Shown here piece after piece: positions 23,435 to 32,046 of a DNA stretch of 34,103 bases. A program made the position numbers and the translations under genes. The stretch is taken from NCBI GenBank assembly GCA_902613185.1, contig CACMGP010000005.1, positions 1 to 34,103 of the forward strand, written 5' to 3'. Numbering within the stretch: position 1 is the stretch's first letter; each line of letters starts with the position of its first letter. Source of the DNA: an uncultured Alphaproteobacteria bacterium (GTDB lineage Bacteria > Pseudomonadota > Alphaproteobacteria > HIMB59). The notes under the pieces are model-generated. The model was given only the letters and a program-made list of their open reading frames with translations. It did no database searches and was not told the origin of the DNA.

Positions 23435-26204
23435 AGACTCTATTACTCTTCCAAAGACTGGATTTTCTATGAAAGCTGACTTGCCTAAAAAAGAGCCAGG
23501 AATCTTAGATGAATGGCTTAAAAATGACATATATAAAAAATTAAGAAAACAATCCAATTCTAAAGAAAAATTTATTCTTCACGACGGACCTCCTTATGCA
23601 AATGGTCATCTTCATATGGGTCATGCCCTTAATAAAATTTTAAAAGATATAATTGTAAAATATCAACAACTTCTTAATAAAAACTCTATTTATGTTCCAG
23701 GATGGGATTGTCACGGACTACCTATTGAATGGAAAATAGAGGAGGAATACAGAGCTAAAAAGAAAAATAAAGACGATGTACCTGTGATTGAATTCAGAAA
23801 ACAGTGTAGAGATTTTGCTAATAAGTGGATATCTATTCAAAAAAAAGAATTCCAAAGATTGGGAGTAATTGGTGATTGGGATAACCCATACACAACTATG
23901 CATTTTCATGCAGAGGCACAAATAGTAAGAGAATTAGGAAAGTTTCTCAAAAATGGTGGTATTTATAAAGGACACAGACCAGTTTTATGGTCAGTTATAG
24001 AAAAAACAGCACTCGCAGATGCAGAGGTTGAATATTATGATCATAAATCAACAACAATATATGCTTGTTTTCCAATTTCAAAAACTGATAACGATAAATT
24101 AAAAGAGCACTCTATTGTTATTTGGACAACTACTCCTTGGACAATACCAGGTAATAGAGCTCTGGCAGTTCATAACGATATTGATTACAAATCTTTAAAT
24201 TTAAAAATAAATGATGGAGACAAAAACATTATCATATCTAGCGATTTGGTTGAGTCATTTATTAAGGAAAATAAAATTGAAGAATATAAAGTTAATTTTT
24301 CCATCAAAGGTCATGAATTAACAAATACTTTTTGTAAACACACTTTATACGACTCTGGATATAATTTTGAAGTTCCTATTCTTCATGGTGATTTTGTAAC
24401 TACTGAACAAGGTACTGGCATAGTTCATATTTGTCCAGTACATGGAATGGATGATTTTATTTTGGGTAAACAACATGATTTAGAACTACCTATGACAATA
24501 AATGAAAGTGGAATATATTATGATCATATTCCTGTATTTAATGGCCAACACATTTTTAAAGTTGATCAAAATGTTTGTGACGAAATAAAAAAAAACAATA
24601 ACCTTATATCACAAGGTATCTTAGTTCATAGCTATCCTCATTCTTGGAGATCTAAAGCCCCCTTGGTATATAAAAATACATCACAATGGTTTATCTCAAT
24701 GGACACAAACGATTTAAGAACAAAAGCACTTAAAGCTATTGATGAAACTGATTTTTTCCCAAAACAAGGACAAAAAAGATTAAGAAGTATGATACAGGAC
24801 CGTCCGGATTGGTGTGTGTCGAGACAAAGAGTTTGGGGGGTGCCTTTACCAATATTTGTCAATAAAAAAACAGGTGAACCTCTACGCGATCAAAAAATTA
24901 TTGAAAAAATTGCAAAGATTTATGAATTGGAGGGAGGAGATGCCTGGTTTAATTCCGAACCCTCAAGATTTTTATCACCTGAATATGACTCAAATGATTT
25001 TGAACAAGTAAAAGATGTTGTTGAAGTTTGGTTTGATAGTGGTTCAACTCATTCTTATGTATTAGAGGCCAGAGAGGATCTTCACTGGCCAGCATCGATG
25101 TATTTAGAGGGATCAGACCAACATAGAGGTTGGTTTCACTCCTCATTACTTGAGTCGTGCGGAACAAGAGACAAGGCACCTTTTGAAAGCATTTTATCAC
25201 ATGGCTTTGTTGTGGATGGTAAAGGTAGAAAAATGTCTAAGTCAGTCGGAAACGTTATTTCCCCAGATGAAATAATCAATAAATACGGCGCAGATATATT
25301 GCGTATTTGGGTTGTTGCATCAGATTACTCTGAGGATTTAAAAATTGATAATCAGATTATCAACTACCAAATAGACTCTTACAGAAAAATAAGAAACACA
25401 CTAAGATTCCTTTTAGGAAATCTTAATAATTTTAATAAACGAAATTTAGTTGACCCAGAAGAAATGCCAGAATTAGAAAGGTATCTCTTAACGCGAATTT
25501 CAAGCCTTAATGAAAAACTTAAAGAATTAGTTTCAAAACATGATTACCATGCGATTTACACTGCTTTACTAAATTTCTGCACTCTTGAGCTATCAGCATT
25601 TTATTTTGATATTAGAAAGGACTCCTTATATTGTGATGATATAAAAAGTATAAAAAGAAGATCAACTTCAACATGTTTACATATAATATTTGAGTTTTTA
25701 ACAAAATGGCTTTCACCCATAGTTTCATTTACATGTGAAGAAGCATGGAAGTCTAGGAGCTATAGTAACGAAGAAAGTATTTTATTACAAAATGTTAAAG
25801 AAGATGAATTTACTTATAAAGATATTTCGCTTGAAAAAGTTTTTGAAGAACTAAAAAGAGTAAGAAAAAGTGTTACCTCCGCCTTAGAGCTAAAAAGAAA
25901 TGAAAAATTAATTGGCTCAAGCCTTCAAGCCAAAGTAATTTTATTTTTATCTAAAGACACACAAAAAATAGTTGCAGATTTAGATTTGGCTGAGATGTGC
26001 ATTGTCAGCAATGTAGAAACACACGATATTTCAAATAGGTCAAAGGAATCTATCAGTATTGAAGATGAGGAAATATATGTAGAGATAAAATTAGCTGATG
26101 GAAAAAAATGTGAGCGATGCTGGGCTGTATTGCAAGAAGTATCATCTAGTAAAAATAATTTATGCAATCGATGTGATGATGTTTGGAAAACTTTTCAAAA
26201 ATAA
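23424..26204 (+). CDS. ileS: isoleucyl-tRNA synthetase
   Basis: This class I synthetase charges tRNA-Ile. Its 926 residues are the bacterial type length. The HIGH motif reads HMGH (64-67), in GHLHMGHALN, and KMSKS is at 603-607. The editing domain carries the expected VIWTTTPWTIPGNRAL. The C-terminal zinc ribbon, CERC (896-899) and CNRC (914-917), is present, placing it with the bacterial zinc-containing forms that are usually sensitive to mupirocin. It starts at an ATG inside ribF and overlaps lspA by about 29 bases. Confidence 0.98.
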   Translation: MEIKDSITLPKTGFSMKADLPKKEPGILDEWLKNDIYKKLRKQSNSKEKFILHDGPPYANGHLHMGHALNKILKDIIVKYQQLLNKNSIYVPGWDCHGLPIEWKIEEEYRAKKKNKDDVPVIEFRKQCRDFANKWISIQKKEFQRLGVIGDWDNPYTTMHFHAEAQIVRELGKFLKNGGIYKGHRPVLWSVIEKTALADAEVEYYDHKSTTIYACFPISKTDNDKLKEHSIVIWTTTPWTIPGNRALAVHNDIDYKSLNLKINDGDKNIIISSDLVESFIKENKIEEYKVNFSIKGHELTNTFCKHTLYDSGYNFEVPILHGDFVTTEQGTGIVHICPVHGMDDFILGKQHDLELPMTINESGIYYDHIPVFNGQHIFKVDQNVCDEIKKNNNLISQGILVHSYPHSWRSKAPLVYKNTSQWFISMDTNDLRTKALKAIDETDFFPKQGQKRLRSMIQDRPDWCVSRQRVWGVPLPIFVNKKTGEPLRDQKIIEKIAKIYELEGGDAWFNSEPSRFLSPEYDSNDFEQVKDVVEVWFDSGSTHSYVLEAREDLHWPASMYLEGSDQHRGWFHSSLLESCGTRDKAPFESILSHGFVVDGKGRKMSKSVGNVISPDEIINKYGADILRIWVVASDYSEDLKIDNQIINYQIDSYRKIRNTLRFLLGNLNNFNKRNLVDPEEMPELERYLLTRISSLNEKLKELVSKHDYHAIYTALLNFCTLELSAFYFDIRKDSLYCDDIKSIKRRSTSTCLHIIFEFLTKWLSPIVSFTCEEAWKSRSYSNEESILLQNVKEDEFTYKDISLEKVFEELKRVRKSVTSALELKRNEKLIGSSLQAKVILFLSKDTQKIVADLDLAEMCIVSNVETHDISNRSKESISIEDEEIYVEIKLADGKKCERCWAVLQEVSSSKNNLCNRCDDVWKTFQK

Positions 26205-26664
26205 GTTTAATTTAAATTTATTTTTTTTATTTTTATTCCTTGTTACTTTGGACCAAATCACTAAGGCTTTAGTTATCAATTTCTTTGATCTTTATGAGTC
26301 AGTGTTTTTATTACCAATTATAAATTTAACATTTGTTGTAAATTACGGTTTTGCATTTGGACTATTGAATGATCCATCTCTTAATCAAATAGTAGTTTCA
26401 ATAGTAATATTGCTAATTATTTCATATTTTTTATATTTACTTATAAAAACACAAGATAAGGTTTTTCAATTTACTTTGACTTTGATTTTGTCTGGTGCAT
26501 TGGGCAATTTTATAGATCGAATATTTAGGGGTTTTGTTATTGACTTTATTGACATATACATAGGAAAATATCACTGGCCAGCTTTTAATATTGCTGATAG
26601 CTGTATAACTATGGGGTTTTTGGTATTGATGATAAATATATTATTCTTAAACAAAAAATTATGA
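26176..26664 (+). CDS. lspA: lipoprotein signal peptidase
   Basis: This inner membrane aspartic protease (signal peptidase II) cleaves lipoprotein signal peptides after lipidation. The 162-residue form starts at ATG 26176 (or 26179) inside the end of ileS; the longer open frame to 26098 merely reads ileS in another frame. LDQITKALV (25-33), NYGFAFGLL (56-64) and the catalytic pair Asp123 (FVIDFIDIY) and Asp141 (FNIADSCITMG) are all present. Four membrane helices are visible. It is coupled to ileS and, by an ATGA overlap, to the lipoprotein gene downstream. Confidence 0.96.
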   Translation: MMFGKLFKNKFNLNLFFLFLFLVTLDQITKALVINFFDLYESVFLLPIINLTFVVNYGFAFGLLNDPSLNQIVVSIVILLIISYFLYLLIKTQDKVFQFTLTLILSGALGNFIDRIFRGFVIDFIDIYIGKYHWPAFNIADSCITMGFLVLMINILFLNKKL

Positions 26665-26972
26665 AAAATATTTTAATAACTTTACTAGTCGTTTTTGTAT
26701 TATCTTGTCAAAGAGAGCTTAAAAATGAGCTTGGTCTAGGATATAACAAAACATTAATAATCCCTCCAATTAGCGATCTACCTTTACCTGGCTCATCTAA
26801 AAAAACTAATATTTCAAATAATAATGATAACCCAATAATTGAGTCAATCCTTAATGAAACTCAGGCAAAAGGCACTGATCCAGCAATTATAGATAAAATA
26901 GATGGAGACAGTGGCTATGAGACTGATGAAAATCTATTTCAAAAATTATTTAAGGGTAAAAGTAAAAGATAA
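26661..26972 (+). CDS. DUF3035 (BamF-like) lipoprotein
   Basis: A 103-residue lipoprotein. The signal MKNILITLLVVFVLSC ends with Cys16 of the lipobox. The mature N-terminal LGLGYNKTLIIPPISDLPLPG matches, in shortened form, the DUF3035 pattern of a proline-rich segment after the lipid anchor. In alphaproteobacteria such proteins follow lspA and are linked to the BAM outer membrane assembly complex as BamF. The ATGA overlap with lspA fits. The C-terminal half is acidic, then basic, and poorly conserved. It is an outer membrane lipoprotein by inference. Confidence 0.8.
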   Translation: MKNILITLLVVFVLSCQRELKNELGLGYNKTLIIPPISDLPLPGSSKKTNISNNNDNPIIESILNETQAKGTDPAIIDKIDGDSGYETDENLFQKLFKGKSKR

Positions 26973-26999
26973 TATTTTTTTAATTTTGAGGAGATCAAA

Positions 27000-28157
27000 T
27001 TGCTAGTCAAGAACAATTTAAAAAATTTAAAATTTAGTTTTAAATCTAAAATAAATTACTCAATAAATGAATTTTTCTCATTAAATATGTTTAATCCTAT
27101 TAATCAAAAAAATTATTTTGATATTTATAATTTGAACTTATTTAAAAAAAAACAATTTAGAACCCATGTTTTTGGTATGGGTGGATCTTCACTAAGTACA
27201 AAATTATTAGCCCAATTTTTAGATCCTAGCTGTTTGGGTAAAAAACTTTTTATTTATGATAATCCATCACCTGTAAAAATTAAAAATGTACTATTTGATT
27301 TAAACATAAATAGAAATGATAAATTTATATTTATCTCTAAATCCGGAAATACAATTGAAACAAAATATTTCTTACAAATAGTTATTAAAATTTTAAATCA
27401 AAAAAAGTTTCCTAATATATTCAACAATTTTATTTTTATTACAGAGAACAAAGATAATTACATGAAAAACTTTGCAAAAAAAAATAATGTACTATGTTTT
27501 GATCATGATCCAAATATTGGAGGCAGATTCAGTATTTTTTCTATAACTGCTTTATTGCCATTAATATTAATAGGCTTTTCATTAACAAAAATCATAAATT
27601 CATTTAAAAATGCTAAAACTTTATTTTTAAAAAATCATACAAAATTATCAAAACTTATTTTTTGTTCTATAAGTTATGAAAAAAAATATGATTTATGTAA
27701 CATAGTTGGTTTAAGCTATCACGATAAGATGAACTCAGTTAACGAGTGGTATAGGCAGATTTTTGCAGAGAGTTTGGGAAAAAATAAGAATGCCAAAAAC
27801 TATATTTCTTCGTATGGGTCAATTGATCAACATAGTCAATTTCAACTTTACATAGATGGGCCTCATGATAAGCACTATATTTTTTTTAAATTATCCAGCA
27901 TTTTAAATCCTATCTCATCTAACTCAAGTCTTATAAAAGATTATAACTTGATCAATACTCTTGAAGCGGGAGCAATAAAAACTCTTAAGCAAAAAAATTT
28001 TTTAATCACACAGATTATAACAAATGATGATTTTGATGATTATTGTTATCAGTTGTTATATTTAATATTCGATATTTATTTAAGAGCAAAATTTGAAAAA
28101 ATTAATTTTCTGGATCAGCCTGCAGTTGAAATATTAAAAAAAAATACAAAAACATAA
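27000..28157 (+). CDS. pgi: glucose-6-phosphate isomerase
   Basis: This enzyme interconverts glucose-6-phosphate and fructose-6-phosphate. The start is TTG 27000, backed by GAGGAG (26988-26993) 6 bases upstream; no ATG lies in frame before the conserved core. SIS-domain motifs are clear: VFGMGGSSLS (57-66), SKSGNTIET and the PGI signature part GSIDQHSQFQLYIDGPHD. At 385 residues it is short of the common 430-550, mainly at the N-terminus and loops, as in some compact bacterial forms. It follows the lipoprotein gene after 27 bases. Confidence 0.9.
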   Translation: MLVKNNLKNLKFSFKSKINYSINEFFSLNMFNPINQKNYFDIYNLNLFKKKQFRTHVFGMGGSSLSTKLLAQFLDPSCLGKKLFIYDNPSPVKIKNVLFDLNINRNDKFIFISKSGNTIETKYFLQIVIKILNQKKFPNIFNNFIFITENKDNYMKNFAKKNNVLCFDHDPNIGGRFSIFSITALLPLILIGFSLTKIINSFKNAKTLFLKNHTKLSKLIFCSISYEKKYDLCNIVGLSYHDKMNSVNEWYRQIFAESLGKNKNAKNYISSYGSIDQHSQFQLYIDGPHDKHYIFFKLSSILNPISSNSSLIKDYNLINTLEAGAIKTLKQKNFLITQIITNDDFDDYCYQLLYLIFDIYLRAKFEKINFLDQPAVEILKKNTKT

Positions 28158-28158
28158 A

Positions 28159-28452
28159 TTGATAAATAATTTAATAAATCTTTTTGGGGCTAATTCGAAA
28201 TTTCATCTATTAAAAATATTTATAATTTTTGGCCTTGCAGGATCTTTATCACTTGTTTTATCTGATCCATTACTCAAATTAGTATCTATTGAAAAATTTA
28301 TTTCAAATAAAATTTTATATTGGATAATTAGATTAATATTGATTCTCCCTATATATCAATTTGTTTTGATTGCTCTGGCTTTAGTTTTTGGAGAATTAAA
28401 TTATTTTAAAAAGTTTTTTTTAAAGTTTATTAATTATTTTAAAATTAGTTAA
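28159..28452 (+). CDS. DUF6787-like membrane protein
   Basis: A 97-residue protein with two long hydrophobic helices (about 17-40 and 52-80). The pattern of an early GLAGSLSLVLSDPLLKL followed by a LPIYQFVLIALALVFGEL segment resembles the small family DUF6787, of unknown function. The only plausible start is TTG 28159, one base after the pgi stop, with no Shine-Dalgarno; translational coupling to pgi is likely. The 3' end overlaps the convergent rsmD by 4 bases. It is probably an inner membrane protein; its function cannot be inferred. Confidence 0.65.
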   Translation: MINNLINLFGANSKFHLLKIFIIFGLAGSLSLVLSDPLLKLVSIEKFISNKILYWIIRLILILPIYQFVLIALALVFGELNYFKKFFLKFINYFKIS

Positions 28453-28976
28453 GTTTTAAAAAAAAATAAGTTTTTATTTTTATATCGTTTTCGCAAGATC
28501 ACATTTTGTATGTCTATTAAATTAATACTTTCATATATTATTAAAATATTAGAATTTATCTTATTTAAAATTTTTTTCTTAATTAATTCAAAACTATGAT
28601 CATACGGAGGGTCGATATAAATTAATTGGCAACTATTTAAAATTTCTATTTTTTGTTTGTAAGGGTCAGTATTAATTATTTCATAATTCTCTTCATTAAT
28701 CTTTTTTAAAAACTCTTCAATTTTGTCAGTATGTTTTTTTTCAATATCATTGAATATTACTTTTTTAACACCCCTAGATAACGCCTCTATACCTATTGAA
28801 CCTGTTCCTGCAAACAAATCACATAAAATAACCTCATTAAGGTCAATATTCAGATCATTATTATGTAATAATAAATTAAATATATCCTCTCTAATTCTTG
28901 TTAAGGTTGGCCTGTAATCACTTTCAGACCTAACTAGTATTTTTCGCCCCTTGTATTTACCGCTGATAACTTTCAT
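28449..28976 (-). CDS. rsmD: 16S rRNA (guanine-966 N2)-methyltransferase
   Basis: This SAM-dependent enzyme methylates G966 of 16S rRNA. The chosen start, ATG 28976, gives MKVISGKYKGRKI, the standard N-terminus; a further ATG at 29003 would add nine unconserved residues. The SAM motif DLFAGTGSIGIEALSRG (53-69) and the catalytic DPPY (122-125) are intact, as is the RPTLTRIREDIFNLL segment. The 175 residues fit the family. It overlaps the pseudouridine synthase gene by 20 bases. Confidence 0.95.
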   Translation of the reverse strand: MKVISGKYKGRKILVRSESDYRPTLTRIREDIFNLLLHNNDLNIDLNEVILCDLFAGTGSIGIEALSRGVKKVIFNDIEKKHTDKIEEFLKKINEENYEIINTDPYKQKIEILNSCQLIYIDPPYDHSFELIKKKILNKINSNILIIYESINLIDIQNVILRKRYKNKNLFFFKT

Positions 28977-29649
28977 TAACTTGCATTTCTTTATATTCAC
29001 CATAGGTTATAGATTTTAATAAAAAACGACCGTAAGAGATTCTTTTAAGCTTTTCTACTTTTAAATTAAATAATGCACAGATATTTCTTATTTCTCTATT
29101 TTTTCCTTCAGTAAGATTAAATCTCAGTACATGTTTGTTTATATTAGAGTGAACTAATTTTACATAAGGTTTTTTATAAATTTCTTTTCCATAAATTTTT
29201 TTATTCATTGATTTAAGCTTATTTTGATCAAAGGTACCAATTACATTAACAAGATAAGATCTTTTAATATTTGATTTAGGAAGTTCCATATACCTTTTAA
29301 AAGAAGTCTCTTTTGTAAATAGTAATAAACCCTCAGAATTGTAATCTAATCTACCAATATAGTGATACTGGTGATATCTCTTAGGGAGAAAGTCATAAAC
29401 AATTTTTCTATTTTTTTCGTCTTTTTTTGAAGTAATACAACCTCTTGGTTTATGAAATAGTATTATATTAAATTTATTTTTTTTTGTTTTTGTAATTTCA
29501 AAAATATCTTTTTCGGTTACTGATACAAAAGGTCTTGTCTCAATATTACCATTTAAAGTAACTTTTTTATTTTTTATAAGATTTTCTGCCTGGTTTCTCG
29601 AAATTTTAAATTTAATAGATAGTTTTTTACTAAACGTTATTTTTTGCAT
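28957..29649 (-). CDS. RsuA/RluB-family rRNA pseudouridine synthase
   Basis: A 230-residue enzyme of the RsuA/RluB/E/F family, which turns uridine into pseudouridine in rRNA. A short N-terminal S4-like RNA-binding domain (about 1-55, with NQAENLIKNKKVTLNG) is followed by the catalytic domain. The active-site motif GRLDYNSEGLLLFT has Asp102 as the nucleophile, and HKPRGCITS (66-74) precedes it. It is closest to RluB-like enzymes, which modify 23S rRNA, but 16S specificity cannot be excluded. It is coupled by overlaps to rsmD and to the amidotransferase gene. Confidence 0.9.
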   Translation of the reverse strand: MQKITFSKKLSIKFKISRNQAENLIKNKKVTLNGNIETRPFVSVTEKDIFEITKTKKNKFNIILFHKPRGCITSKKDEKNRKIVYDFLPKRYHQYHYIGRLDYNSEGLLLFTKETSFKRYMELPKSNIKRSYLVNVIGTFDQNKLKSMNKKIYGKEIYKKPYVKLVHSNINKHVLRFNLTEGKNREIRNICALFNLKVEKLKRISYGRFLLKSITYGEYKEMQVNESYQR

Positions 29650-30346
29650 GATCTGTAAACAGCTTTATTATACTTTTATCAAACTCTGTTATTAAAAATT
29701 CAGGATGCCATTGAACACCCATACATAATGGATGTTGATTATGATGAAAAGCTTCAATTAGATTATCAGGCGCATAAGCGTCTACTATTAAATTTTGACC
29801 AATTTTATTAATGCCTTGATGATGAGCGCTATTAACAAAAATTTTTTGGTTATTTTTAAATATTTTAAGATTAGATACATCACTTAAAACTATCTCATGA
29901 CTAGTCTCATCTCTTGGATTGGGTTGTTCGTGTTCAATAAATGAATCAATATCTTGGATTAAACTACCACCAAAAAACACATTAAGAAGTTGGCATCCTC
30001 CACAAATTCCCAAAATAGGTTTATTACAGAGAAAATATTTTTCTAATATTTCAAATTCAAATTTAGTCCTATCTTTTATGGTTTGAATTTTATCTGACTG
30101 AATATTTTCACCGTAATATTTTGGATCAATATCAAAGTCCCCTCCCGAGATGAGTAATCCATCTAAAAAATCTATATTTTCTATAGTTTCTGTTATAGGC
30201 AGTATTATTGGTGTACACCCAAACTGATATAAACAGTCTGAATAGTGGCGTCTTAAAGCAAACCAAGGATATTTAGAATATGTGTTTTCTTTTTCCTTAT
30301 AATCAGTTGTAATACCAATGACTGGGGATCTATTCACAATGAACAA
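29630..30346 (-). CDS. class I glutamine amidotransferase, PuuD-like hydrolase
   Basis: A 238-residue cytoplasmic peptidase C26 protein of the gamma-glutamyl-GABA hydrolase type. The N-terminal SPVIGITTD is followed by LISGGDFDIDPKYYGE, and the catalytic triad is Cys115 (GICGGCQLLN), His214 and Glu216 (VQWHPEF). The family cuts gamma-glutamyl bonds, for example in putrescine degradation, but no putrescine genes are nearby. No ATG is available: the start is TTG 30346 or GTG 30337, the latter giving the more typical N-terminus. It starts head-to-head with tadA and overlaps the pseudouridine synthase by 20 bases. Confidence 0.9.
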   Translation of the reverse strand: MFIVNRSPVIGITTDYKEKENTYSKYPWFALRRHYSDCLYQFGCTPIILPITETIENIDFLDGLLISGGDFDIDPKYYGENIQSDKIQTIKDRTKFEFEILEKYFLCNKPILGICGGCQLLNVFFGGSLIQDIDSFIEHEQPNPRDETSHEIVLSDVSNLKIFKNNQKIFVNSAHHQGINKIGQNLIVDAYAPDNLIEAFHHNQHPLCMGVQWHPEFLITEFDKSIIKLFTDHAKNNV

Positions 30347-30764
30347 CCTAACAAATTTTATACGTATTGTACTTAGTCAAAGTAAATTAGCTATGGAAAA
30401 AGGTGAGATTCCTATAGCATCCGTTATAGTTGACCCGATTGATGAGAGAATTATTGCTAGATCTTTCAATCAAGAAATTGAATCAAATGATCCAACAGCA
30501 CATGCAGAGATTTTATGTATAAGAAAGGCATGTAAAAAATTAAATCAGAAGAGATTAGATGGTCTCATAATGATATCTTATTTAGAACCATGTAATATGT
30601 GCAAAGAGATTATAAAATCCTCAAGATTATCTGAGGTTTATTATTTATTTAAAAATGAAAATCCTAGTAGGAAAACTATATCGAAGGTAAAGTATAAGTT
30701 AATTAAAAATAATGAAGAAAATTTAATAAAAAAATTTTTTAAAAATAAGAGAACTAAATATTAG
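30339..30764 (+). CDS. tadA: TadA-like tRNA adenosine deaminase
   Basis: A 141-residue zinc deaminase. The sites are PTAHAEI (52-58, His55 ligand and Glu57 proton shuttle) and EPCNMC (83-88, with Cys85 and Cys88). The N-terminal AMEKGEIPIASVIVD fits TadA, which makes inosine at position 34 of tRNA-Arg(ACG). I start at ATG 30339, with GGGGA 10 bases upstream; an earlier ATG at 30318 gives a longer N-terminus lying inside the divergent gene. Guanine deaminase is a less likely alternative. Its end overlaps the convergent purD by 11 bases. Confidence 0.87.
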   Translation: MNNLTNFIRIVLSQSKLAMEKGEIPIASVIVDPIDERIIARSFNQEIESNDPTAHAEILCIRKACKKLNQKRLDGLIMISYLEPCNMCKEIIKSSRLSEVYYLFKNENPSRKTISKVKYKLIKNNEENLIKKFFKNKRTKY

Positions 30765-32016
30765 CACCAATATCAGATCTATAATATTTTTCAGGCCAGT
30801 CGATAATATCTGCTATTTCATATACTTTATTTCTACATTCAAGATAATTATCTCCACATACAACGATTGATAGAACTCTACCTCCATTAGAAAAGACTTT
30901 GTTGTTTATTAATTTAGTTGCTGCATGAAAAATATAAAATTCATCATTATTTTTTAATTCATTTAAATTTCTGATTTCAGTATTTTTAGGATAATTCTCT
31001 GGATATCCTTTCGTTGCTAAAATTAAACAAATTGATTTTTTATTTTCAAACAACTCAATATTAGCATATTTTAAATTTTTTGTTGCAGTTGAATGAAGTA
31101 AAGATAAAAAATCTGACTTTATCCTAAGAGAAATACTTTGAATTTCAGGATCTCCAAATCTAGTATTATATTCTAGTAAATATGGTTGATTGTGTTCATT
31201 GACGATTATCCCAAAAAATATAACACCTTGAAATGCTATGTTGTCATGCTTTAAACCCGCTATAGTTTTTTTTACTATTTGATCCTGAATTATCATATCT
31301 AGATTGTTATCTAAAATAGGGGCAGGGCTGATAGTACCCATTCCTCCAGTATTTGGTCCAGTATCATTATTTCCAACTCTTTTATAGTCTTGGGCGGAAC
31401 CAATATTTAAATATTCATCACCATCGGTAATTGTAAAAAAACTCAATTCTTTTCCTTCAATGAATTGTTCAATTACAACTTTGTTATTTTCTTGATTAAA
31501 TTCTTTATTTATAAAAATCCTTTCACAAGCCTCTATTGCTTCATCTGTATTTGTGCATACAAATACTCCTTTACCAGCAGCTAATCCATCATATTTTACA
31601 ACAATCGGCCCATTAAAACTTTCGAGATAGTTTTTTGCTAAATTAAAATCAACAAAAGTTTGAGATTTTGCAGTTGGAATATTGTGAGATTGACAAAATT
31701 CTTTCATGAACTCCTTGGATGATTCAAGTTTTGCGCCTTCAGAGTCAGGCCCAAAAACATTTAAACCCTTATTTCTAAGTTCTCCAGCAAGATTTTCTGA
31801 TAAATAGTTTTCCGGGCCTACAACAACGAGGTCCGGATTAATTTTAATACATTCTTCAACAATATCCTCTTTGTTCGAGATATCTTTACACTCTGCAATT
31901 TGGCTTATTCCATAATTTCCAGGAAAACAAAATACTTTTTCACACAGGTAGGACTTGTGAAGAATTCTACACAAAGCATGTTCTCGGGCACCAGATCCTA
32001 CAACTATGACATTCAT
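30754..32016 (-). CDS. purD: phosphoribosylamine-glycine ligase
   Basis: This ATP-grasp enzyme joins glycine to phosphoribosylamine, the second step of purine synthesis. The 420-residue sequence opens with VVGSGAREHAL (4-14) and carries FCFPGN, the ATP-binding PIVVKYDGLAAGKGVFV, GNNDTGPNTGGMGTISPAP and EYNTRFGDPE, all diagnostic. The start ATG is 31 bases from the divergent xseA start. No purine-box operator or riboswitch is evident in that tiny gap. Confidence 0.97.
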   Translation of the reverse strand: MNVIVVGSGAREHALCRILHKSYLCEKVFCFPGNYGISQIAECKDISNKEDIVEECIKINPDLVVVGPENYLSENLAGELRNKGLNVFGPDSEGAKLESSKEFMKEFCQSHNIPTAKSQTFVDFNLAKNYLESFNGPIVVKYDGLAAGKGVFVCTNTDEAIEACERIFINKEFNQENNKVVIEQFIEGKELSFFTITDGDEYLNIGSAQDYKRVGNNDTGPNTGGMGTISPAPILDNNLDMIIQDQIVKKTIAGLKHDNIAFQGVIFFGIIVNEHNQPYLLEYNTRFGDPEIQSISLRIKSDFLSLLHSTATKNLKYANIELFENKKSICLILATKGYPENYPKNTEIRNLNELKNNDEFYIFHAATKLINNKVFSNGGRVLSIVVCGDNYLECRNKVYEIADIIDWPEKYYRSDIGANI

Positions 32017-32046
32017 TTATATAACATAATAAAGTATATTTATTTT

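Noticed and set aside
24638-25200. Several antisense frames within ileS
   Set aside because: They are shadows of a strongly conserved gene and show no family features of their own.
31900-32046. N-terminal extension of xseA
   Set aside because: It runs antisense through the start of purD and has no conserved residues; GTG 32047 gives the usual XseA N-terminus.
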